Positions 57,583-64,000 of a stretch of 64,000 bases of DNA are shown here, piece by piece (the stretch's first letter is position 1; the number at the start of each line of letters is the position of its first letter). Made by a program: the position numbers and the translations under genes. Source of the stretch: Anabaenopsis elenkinii CCIBt3563 (GTDB lineage Bacteria; Cyanobacteriota; Cyanobacteriia; Cyanobacteriales; Nostocaceae); contig NZ_CP063311.1 in assembly GCF_015245355.1 (NCBI RefSeq), positions 827,313 to 891,312 on the forward strand, given 5' to 3'. The notes beneath the pieces were generated by a model. It did no database searches, was not told the DNA's origin, and saw only the letters and a list, made by a program, of their open reading frames with translations.

Positions 57583-60500
57583 CGAAACCTCCTTGACGAT
57601 TTACAGTATGGGAAATCTCTAAATACATATCTCCAACTTTTCCACCTTGGTGGGTAAATAAATCATGACAACCTACAATTACTAGTAGTTCTTGGGCGCG
57701 AGAAAAAGCTACATTTACCCGTTCTGGTTTCTTCGCAAAACCAACATCACCTTGATGATTATTCCGAACCATACTCACAATGACCACAGGGCGTTCCATT
57801 CCCTGAAATCTATCCACTGTCCCTGTGCGAATTTCCAAAGAAGGAAATAGTTCTGGTTGTAAACGTTGCTCAATTTTTCTCAGTTGTGCACCATAGAATG
57901 TAATAACTGCTATTTCTTTTTTAGGTGCACCATTGGCAATTTTAGCACTCCAGGTATGCTCAAATTGCCGACACAAGCCTTCTATTACATCCACTTCCCG
58001 AAGATTAAAATAGGAAGTATTTTCCCTTTGTTCTTGGAATTCCGGGTCACTGGGGATGTTTACCCAGATAAGATGGTGATGTGTTTGGACAATTTCCCCT
58101 GTTAAATTATGAGCGCGTTGACTGTCAGGTGCTACAAGCCCACATTCTAATTTACCTTGATAAAACTGATTGATAGCTGCCATAATAGAGGGGTGCATTC
58201 TATATTGGGTAGTCAGCATTTGTTTAATGCTGTTGTCAGCAGCTGCAAACTGAGTTTTAAATAATGATTCTTCCAGAAATTGCAGATCTGATTTTGTGCT
58301 TCCCAGTGATTGAGCAACTTCTACCACTGTGCTAGTATCCAGCATCGGTGGTAATTGGCGATGGTCACCTACCAAGACTAACTTTTTGCCTTTTAAAGCC
58401 GGGATGAGTAATTCGGGTGGGGTACATTTACTAACTTCATCCACAATCACCACATCAAAGGCTTTAAATTCTTGAGTAAAGTTGTAGTTTGCAGCTTGGA
58501 CACAAGTGATACCCACGACGTTAGCGTTATCTAAATAAATGCGTTTTAAATCCTGGCGATCGCGCTCTGAGGGATTTTTAACTTTAGCAATCCAATCTTT
58601 AGTAAAATTCTCGTAGCGGTTAAGATAAGTTTCCTCTTGACTCAGTTGGTTTTGCCAAGTATTAAACTGGGCTTTGATATTGTGTAAGAATTCCAGATTA
58701 AATAAGCCTAAATCAATATTTTTTAACTGAAATTTATCAGGTATGGTTTCCCAAAACCCTTTCCACCAATTTCTAGATGAAATTAAATCTTTTGAGGGTT
58801 GTATCTCCGGTTGTTGATTTAATTTTTCCAGTTCAGTTTGATATTCTTGCAGTTGCTGTTGCGTCTGTATGTTTTGTTGTTGTAGAATTACAAACCTGTC
58901 ATCCAAATATTTTTTAATTACCTCCAACACTGCAAAAGGCCGAATAGAACTGATGACAGTTTCTAAATTTTGGAGGTGACCCAAACCCGAATTGACCTGA
59001 GTTGCAAATTCTTGGGGATATTGCCAAATTTTTGAGGGTGTTGTCAGATATTCTGTCACTAAACCCCGTAATTTATCAGGGACATTTTGCTGTTGGTTGA
59101 GTAACTGCAAAATCTTCATTACCTGTTCAACTTTTAAATTCCCTGCTTTTACTAGAGATGAATTACCAGATATTTGCTCTTGGGTAGTTTTCTCCAGTTC
59201 AGTTAATTGCTGTTGGAGATATTCCAGGTATTTTTCAGTTTCGGTCTTCACTCGTGCGACACATTGACGCGCATTACTGAGAATATCAGCGAGTAATTCC
59301 TCACTAACCCGCGTCAGGGTAGAGTCGAGGTGATTTAATTCCCAGACTTGACCATAGACTGACTGTATTCTCAGCAAAAACAACTGGGTATTTTCCACCA
59401 GTAATTGGCGCTGATGTAGGTTCAGAAGTTGATAATTACTAAACTCTTCGTATATTTTACGCCATTGAGTGCGATCGCTCCCAGATAGGACGATGGGAAT
59501 TTGACTAAAACTTTGCTCTACAAAGTAACTAAAACCGTGTCTTTTGCCAATTCTATCAACAAAGCCACCATCTGTCTCATAAATAAAAGCCTTTGCTAAA
59601 GCTGAAAAATCTGGCAAATTTAGCTGATATTTTTGAGCTAATATAGGTAACTTTAACTGCTGGGCGAACAGCAACAAACCCAGTGGTAACTGTAGCAATT
59701 CCGGCGTTAATACTTGTCCCGACTGCTGGCACTCTTTAATTATTTGATATAATACCACAGGTGCTGTAGACTTCCATTCTTTAACAGCTGCAATCACATA
59801 ATCAATTTCCCGTTTACGGTTTTGCCAACCTTGAATTGTCTGCTGTAGAGTTTGACGTTTAGTTAGGAATTCCTGTTCATTAATAGCTGTGTAAGCATTT
59901 TGACTAATAGGAGACACTGCTGTTATAACCTCAGACATAGCCACAATTGCATCTTGGGCGTAATTGAATGCTACTTTAAAATCAGCCAATTGATCCACTA
60001 CAGTTTCACACAACCAAAATCCTAAACCAAATGGACCATGACCAGGACAGACTAAACCCAGTTTATCAGTCCAATTAATAGCTTGACTAACATTTTTAAA
60101 AAAATCTGCCACCAAAGTATTATCTTCTACGTATAAGTGAATATGTGGTAAAGAATTTTTAAACTCTGGACTTTCCCAATTAATATTCGGGGCATTTTTC
60201 AGTAAATAATCTAAACCTGGTAAAATAGATTCTAAGTGATTTTGATCAGCTAAACCTTCGTGATAAATATCTCCTATATTTTTACATTTTGCTGCTAAAT
60301 TTTTCCGTTGCTGATTTAATTGATTGTGTTGCTGATTTATTTCCTCTTCTAAGTTTAAATAATCTGTAAATTTTGGCAAAGCTAACAACAATTGAGCCAA
60401 TATTTTCAGATTTTCACGACGGTTAAGCAGACTATTTTCACAGTCATTTGCCGTATTTTCCAGCCATGTATCAATAACTTTATCCTCTAAAAAGGGCTGT

Positions 60501-61765
60501 CCCTCTTCCCCCACTTTGTGGGTATGTCCTTTGCGTACAGCGCGGATAACTGGGTTGTGAACTAATCGACTCAAAGCATTATCCACCGCTAAATTAGCTT
60601 GAGAAGCGATTAGAGTACGTCCACCCCGCAGAGCTATTTGATAACAAATTTCTGCAATTACAGTAGTTTTACCAGTACCGGGAGGACCTTGGATGAGAAC
60701 TAAATCTTCCGCTGCTAACACCTTCTCCACCGCTGCTTTTTGTCCAGCATTAGCAGAAGATAATAATAAATCATCCCCTGGTAGTGACACAGTTTTTTTA
60801 ATCGGCCTAGCTTGGGAAGCATCGAATAAAAATTTACCCAGGTAAGGATTTTGAGTGTGTCCCTGCTTTAATTTTTCTAGAGCTTCCTTCTTGCGCCGAA
60901 CTTGTTGAATATCACCAGCAGCATCAAAAAATAAAAATCCCTTTACTGGTACTTGATAACGTTGTGTAGCGATATAGTCAGCTAGTTCCCTTTCTAACTT
61001 AACTTTGATTAAACATTTTTTTATATCAACTTGTTCAATTGTACCTAGTTGAGGAATTTTATAGGTGAGTTTTCCTGTAGGAACAGTTTCCGAAAGTTTC
61101 ACTTGTTGGTTTTTGGAACGTTTTACCCGTTCCCAGAAGCTGGATACATTTAAATAATTTTGTTCAGCACCATCGAGAGTAGCTGAGGTAACATCTACTT
61201 CAAAGGTAATATCTCTGCTATTGCGCACATAATTATTACCGACAAACCCCACACAAAACTGACGCGACTTAGCAATATTTTCCTCAACTTGTAAAAATGC
61301 TTTCCAAGCTTGTAACTGTTCTTCTGTGGGTATATGTTCACCACAAATAGGCATTTTTTCTATGCTTGCTAATGCAGCTTTAGGAATACCTAAACGATCT
61401 TGAGCATGAGGGAGCAACCGTAAGGGAAAAGTAACAGAGTAACCATCAACTTCTCCCAGTTGAAGTGGTAGCAACCGAATTGATAAAATTTTTAACCCAC
61501 CTAGTCCATTCTCGGAAATCGCTGCAATTAAACCTAAAGTTTTTCCTTGTTTTTCTAGCTTTGCAGGTAAGGGAAAATCATCTCGGTCAGTAGCAATTGT
61601 TAACTGTAAAATTTCCTCATCTTGATGTTTTCCCGCACCTTGACGACGCACATAAAACAGACAGACTTCTTGACCTAGTAAATCAAGTATCTGATTTTGA
61701 GCCACTGAACCTAAACATTTATAGCTCCAGTTTTGGTAAATTTGCTTGTGGGAAAAAGTGGCCAT
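57557..61765 (-). CDS. Large UPF1/DNA2-like SF1 helicase
   Basis: 1402 residues. Residues 1-330 are an uncharacterised N-terminal domain. The AAA_11/AAA_12 helicase core is split: Walker A GPPGTGKT at 360-367, then a 700-residue insertion with coiled coils, then motif II VIVDEVSKCTPPEL, motif III LVGDHRQLPPML, QYRMHPSIMAAI, DRFQGMERPVVIVSM and VNVAFSRAQELLVIVG. All helicase motifs look intact. The architecture recalls helicases with inserted regions in defence or RNA-processing systems, but no specific family is claimed. It overlaps the HKD gene. Confidence 0.82.
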   Translation of the reverse strand: MATFSHKQIYQNWSYKCLGSVAQNQILDLLGQEVCLFYVRRQGAGKHQDEEILQLTIATDRDDFPLPAKLEKQGKTLGLIAAISENGLGGLKILSIRLLPLQLGEVDGYSVTFPLRLLPHAQDRLGIPKAALASIEKMPICGEHIPTEEQLQAWKAFLQVEENIAKSRQFCVGFVGNNYVRNSRDITFEVDVTSATLDGAEQNYLNVSSFWERVKRSKNQQVKLSETVPTGKLTYKIPQLGTIEQVDIKKCLIKVKLERELADYIATQRYQVPVKGFLFFDAAGDIQQVRRKKEALEKLKQGHTQNPYLGKFLFDASQARPIKKTVSLPGDDLLLSSANAGQKAAVEKVLAAEDLVLIQGPPGTGKTTVIAEICYQIALRGGRTLIASQANLAVDNALSRLVHNPVIRAVRKGHTHKVGEEGQPFLEDKVIDTWLENTANDCENSLLNRRENLKILAQLLLALPKFTDYLNLEEEINQQHNQLNQQRKNLAAKCKNIGDIYHEGLADQNHLESILPGLDYLLKNAPNINWESPEFKNSLPHIHLYVEDNTLVADFFKNVSQAINWTDKLGLVCPGHGPFGLGFWLCETVVDQLADFKVAFNYAQDAIVAMSEVITAVSPISQNAYTAINEQEFLTKRQTLQQTIQGWQNRKREIDYVIAAVKEWKSTAPVVLYQIIKECQQSGQVLTPELLQLPLGLLLFAQQLKLPILAQKYQLNLPDFSALAKAFIYETDGGFVDRIGKRHGFSYFVEQSFSQIPIVLSGSDRTQWRKIYEEFSNYQLLNLHQRQLLVENTQLFLLRIQSVYGQVWELNHLDSTLTRVSEELLADILSNARQCVARVKTETEKYLEYLQQQLTELEKTTQEQISGNSSLVKAGNLKVEQVMKILQLLNQQQNVPDKLRGLVTEYLTTPSKIWQYPQEFATQVNSGLGHLQNLETVISSIRPFAVLEVIKKYLDDRFVILQQQNIQTQQQLQEYQTELEKLNQQPEIQPSKDLISSRNWWKGFWETIPDKFQLKNIDLGLFNLEFLHNIKAQFNTWQNQLSQEETYLNRYENFTKDWIAKVKNPSERDRQDLKRIYLDNANVVGITCVQAANYNFTQEFKAFDVVIVDEVSKCTPPELLIPALKGKKLVLVGDHRQLPPMLDTSTVVEVAQSLGSTKSDLQFLEESLFKTQFAAADNSIKQMLTTQYRMHPSIMAAINQFYQGKLECGLVAPDSQRAHNLTGEIVQTHHHLIWVNIPSDPEFQEQRENTSYFNLREVDVIEGLCRQFEHTWSAKIANGAPKKEIAVITFYGAQLRKIEQRLQPELFPSLEIRTGTVDRFQGMERPVVIVSMVRNNHQGDVGFAKKPERVNVAFSRAQELLVIVGCHDLFTHQGGKVGDMYLEISHTVNRQGGFVDVSRCCG

Positions 61766-61828
61766 AGATACGCTGAAATTTACACTTGGGAAAAATTGAC
61801 AACCACTGCGCCAATGGTGGAAACTAAT

Positions 61829-62746
61829 TTATAGTCTGTACTGATGATAAACCTGAGTAGCAGCACGATGTAACAAAGAGTGTCGCCAAACCAGAGACCT
61901 CATATCATCGGCGTAACCTCCACCAATAACACAAGCTACAGGATAACCAGCACCCACGCAGGTACTTAAAACCTGCATTTCCCTACGGAAAATTCCCGTA
62001 TCACTCAGGGCTAATTTTCCTAGGCGATCGCCGATATGAATATCTACCCCTGCATCGTATAATACTAAATCAGGGCGAATACTGGAAAGCAAATCTGGTA
62101 AATAATTTGCCAAAGTTTGTAAATATTCTTCATCTTCCATTCCCACCCTCAAGGGAACATCCAAATCACTGGTTTGTTTAGTACCAGGGAAATTAACTTC
62201 ACAGTGCATAGAGAAAGTAAATACACTGTCATCCTCTTGGAAAATTAAAGCTGTACCATCCCCTTGATGCACATCTAAATCCACAATCAGAACTTTTTGT
62301 ACCAGTCCCAGTTTTTGTAACACTCGACAAGCGATCGCTAAATCGTTGAAAATACAAAAACCGGACCCATAATCAGGAAAAGCATGATGAGTACCACCAG
62401 CTGTATTACAAGCTAAACCCTGACTGATTGCCATCTGAGCAGTAAGTATTGTACCACCAACCGCGACGCAAGTACGATTCACCAGTTCTAGACTCCAAGG
62501 TAAGCCAATACGACGCTGTGCTTTTGTTGTTAATTTTCCCTCACAGTAAGCTTGAACATATTCTGGAGTATGAACCAACTCAATTAACTCCTGGGGTGGG
62601 CGTTTGGGTAGGTGAAATTGTTCTATTTGCGCCACACCGTCAGCTAACAGCAATTTATAGAGTTCTCCGAACTTAGACATGGGGAAGCGGTGCCCAGGGG
62701 GCAATGATGCAATATAATCTGGATGATAAATAATTGGCAATTCCAT
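61829..62746 (-). CDS. Histone deacetylase/AcuC family amidohydrolase
   Basis: 305 residues with the class I/II deacetylase fold. The general-base His pair is in TAGGTHHAFPDYG; zinc ligands are in LIVDLDVHQGDGTA (Asp, His) and the second Asp in LYDAGVDIHIGD. The catalytic Tyr position corresponds to CVIGGGYADD. Bacterial members remove acetyl groups from acetyl-CoA synthetase (AcuC), polyamines or other amides; the substrate is not evident here. It starts 67 bases from the divergent MscS gene and is followed by the helicase. Confidence 0.9.
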   Translation of the reverse strand: MELPIIYHPDYIASLPPGHRFPMSKFGELYKLLLADGVAQIEQFHLPKRPPQELIELVHTPEYVQAYCEGKLTTKAQRRIGLPWSLELVNRTCVAVGGTILTAQMAISQGLACNTAGGTHHAFPDYGSGFCIFNDLAIACRVLQKLGLVQKVLIVDLDVHQGDGTALIFQEDDSVFTFSMHCEVNFPGTKQTSDLDVPLRVGMEDEEYLQTLANYLPDLLSSIRPDLVLYDAGVDIHIGDRLGKLALSDTGIFRREMQVLSTCVGAGYPVACVIGGGYADDMRSLVWRHSLLHRAATQVYHQYRL

Positions 62747-62813
62747 GATCTAAAATTACCAGTAAATAAGCTAATTTTTCAAAAAAATATACAATTATAA
62801 GTTAATTAAGTTA

Positions 62814-63857
62814 ATGATGCAACAATGGATTGTACCAATAGCATTTATTCTCCTGGGCTTCCTAGGTGGATTGATTGGGGAAAAAGTTTTTTTTAAAAAA
62901 CTCAGAGAATTTGTTATTGAAAAACAAATACCAGGCGGTGACATCATATTTACAGCCTTACACCGCATGACATTTTTTTGGTTTTTACTAGCAGGGTTCT
63001 CTGGGGCTTTTTTGTATTCTTCCCTGAATATCAACAATGATATTAAAATTATCCTGCAAAAAATAATTACCAGTTTATTGCTTTACTCAGCCACCCTAGT
63101 TTTAGCTAGATTGACTGCTGGGTTTGTTAATTTATTCATACAAAGAACCGAAGGAATACCCGCATCATTAATTTCTAACCTAGCCAAGATTACTGTTTTA
63201 GGTTTAGGAATACTTATCCTCCTCCAAACTGTCGGGGTGCAAATTACACCCATAGTTACCAGTTTAGGTGTTGTTGGTTTAGCCGTAGGTTTTGCATTAC
63301 AAGATACATTGGCTAATTTATTTTCCGGTTTTTATCTGATTATTTCCAAACAAATCAGAACTGGAGACTACATAAAATTGGATGATGGATATGAAGGTTA
63401 CATCACAGATATCACTTGGAGAAATACAAATATTAAGGAAATTAAAAACAATATCATCATTGTACCTAATTCTCGCCTGGCATCGACGATTTTTACTAAC
63501 TATCACCTACCAGTCAAAGCAATTACCTTAACCATGGATATCGGTATCGGTTATGAAAGTGATTTAGAACAAGTAGAAAGAGTTACCCTAGAAGTCGCTA
63601 AAGAGGTGATGCAAGAAATTTCCCCAGAATTAATAGAAAATGAACCTATTATTAGATTTCATACTTTTAATGATTTTAGTATAGACTTTAGACTATCTAT
63701 GCGGGTAAAAGAATATTTTGACCAGCAGATTGGTAAACACTTACTGATTAAGAAACTGCATAAGCGCTACCAACAAGAAGGAATCCAAATTCCCTTTCCT
63801 ATCAGAGATGTTTATATACATAATCATTCTGAAAGTTCCCATCTTGATTTCAATTAA
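62814..63857 (+). CDS. MscS-family mechanosensitive channel
   Basis: 347 residues. Four membrane spans precede the MscS core: SLGVVGLAVGFALQDTLANL is the pore-lining TM3, with Gly/Ala packing residues, followed by NLFSGFYLIISKQIRTGDYI and the beta domain (GYEGYITDITWRNTNIKEIK, NNIIIVPNSRLAS). It is longer at the N-terminus than E. coli MscS (286). It releases solutes on osmotic downshock. Divergent from the deacetylase gene. Confidence 0.92.
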   Translation: MMQQWIVPIAFILLGFLGGLIGEKVFFKKLREFVIEKQIPGGDIIFTALHRMTFFWFLLAGFSGAFLYSSLNINNDIKIILQKIITSLLLYSATLVLARLTAGFVNLFIQRTEGIPASLISNLAKITVLGLGILILLQTVGVQITPIVTSLGVVGLAVGFALQDTLANLFSGFYLIISKQIRTGDYIKLDDGYEGYITDITWRNTNIKEIKNNIIIVPNSRLASTIFTNYHLPVKAITLTMDIGIGYESDLEQVERVTLEVAKEVMQEISPELIENEPIIRFHTFNDFSIDFRLSMRVKEYFDQQIGKHLLIKKLHKRYQQEGIQIPFPIRDVYIHNHSESSHLDFN

Positions 63858-63916
63858 TTAATCCCCCCCATCAATGGTGCATTTCTTCTGTGTTTATCCC
63901 CGTAGTCAAGACTAAT

Positions 63917-64000
63917 TCAAGAGTAATATTTACGTCTTTGTCGTCGAAAGTTGGCTACCGACTGTACTAAACCTAAAGCAATGAAATTAGTCAACATCGC
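63917..64000 (-). CDS. Partial hypothetical protein, C-terminal end only
   Basis: The last 27 codons of a minus-strand gene that continues beyond the right edge. The end reads LTNFIALGLVQSVANF then RRQRRKYYS and a TGA at 63917-63919: a hydrophobic helix followed by a very basic tail, as in an inner-membrane protein. The family cannot be named. It converges with the MscS gene. Confidence 0.55.
   Translation of the reverse strand, partial: AMLTNFIALGLVQSVANFRRQRRKYYS

Overview
The window comes from a filamentous, most likely heterocyst-forming and planktonic cyanobacterium. The evidence is a phosphoribulokinase gene, a ferredoxin-NADP reductase carrying a phycobilisome-linker domain, a CAAD-domain protein, a cyanobacterial-type glutamate-cysteine ligase, frequent GCGATCGC (HIP1) octamers, the filament-integrity pair fraC-fraD, and a full gas vesicle cluster in the order known from Anabaena flos-aquae.

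Layout. 1-8.4 kb: a minus-strand string (tandem CobO/BtuR-like protein, a 38-residue membrane peptide, a methyltransferase, a lipoprotein, a partial gene), then fraC-fraD, a lone sugar ABC permease, purN, and a tight minus-strand group (ferredoxin, a 62-residue protein, DUF3326 protein, CPBP protease). 8.4-11.4 kb: a decayed mobile region bounded by oppositely oriented 3' ends of one insertion sequence. It holds an orphan CRISPR-like repeat, two copies of a four-hairpin repeat, two tandem TPR genes and an integrase fragment. 11.4-14.1 kb: acnB.

14.2-24.4 kb: gas vesicle locus, read on the minus strand as gvpA-gvpA-gvpC-gvpN-gvpJ-gvpK-gvpF-gvpG, then gvpV on the plus strand, then gvpW followed closely by a double-domain ArsA/Get3-like ATPase and a double-AAA CDC48-like ATPase. 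The last two genes look like part of the gvpW transcription unit and are the best candidates for an undescribed addition to gas vesicle biogenesis or turnover.

24.8-36.4 kb: two metallophosphoesterases, D-Ala-D-Ala ligase, alpha/beta hydrolase, DUF4112 and DUF389 membrane proteins, a Pro/Glu-rich membrane protein and a PcrA/UvrD helicase. 36.4-39.6 kb: an IS200/IS605 element whose tnpB is split by a DDE insertion sequence and whose tnpA has lost its HUH motif. 39.6-50.0 kb: a histidine kinase, metK, prk, petH (with a long 5' hairpin and an internal start for the short isoform), hom, the CAAD protein and a pentapeptide-repeat protein.

50.6-64 kb: a LysM/M23 cell-wall hydrolase, trmL, gshA, a two-gene unit of a UPF1/DNA2-like SF1 helicase overlapping an HKD (phospholipase D-type) nuclease-like protein, an AcuC-type deacetylase and an MscS channel. 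The helicase-HKD pair is a second candidate for an uncharacterised nucleic-acid or defence system. I saw no tRNA or rRNA genes and no intact CRISPR array.
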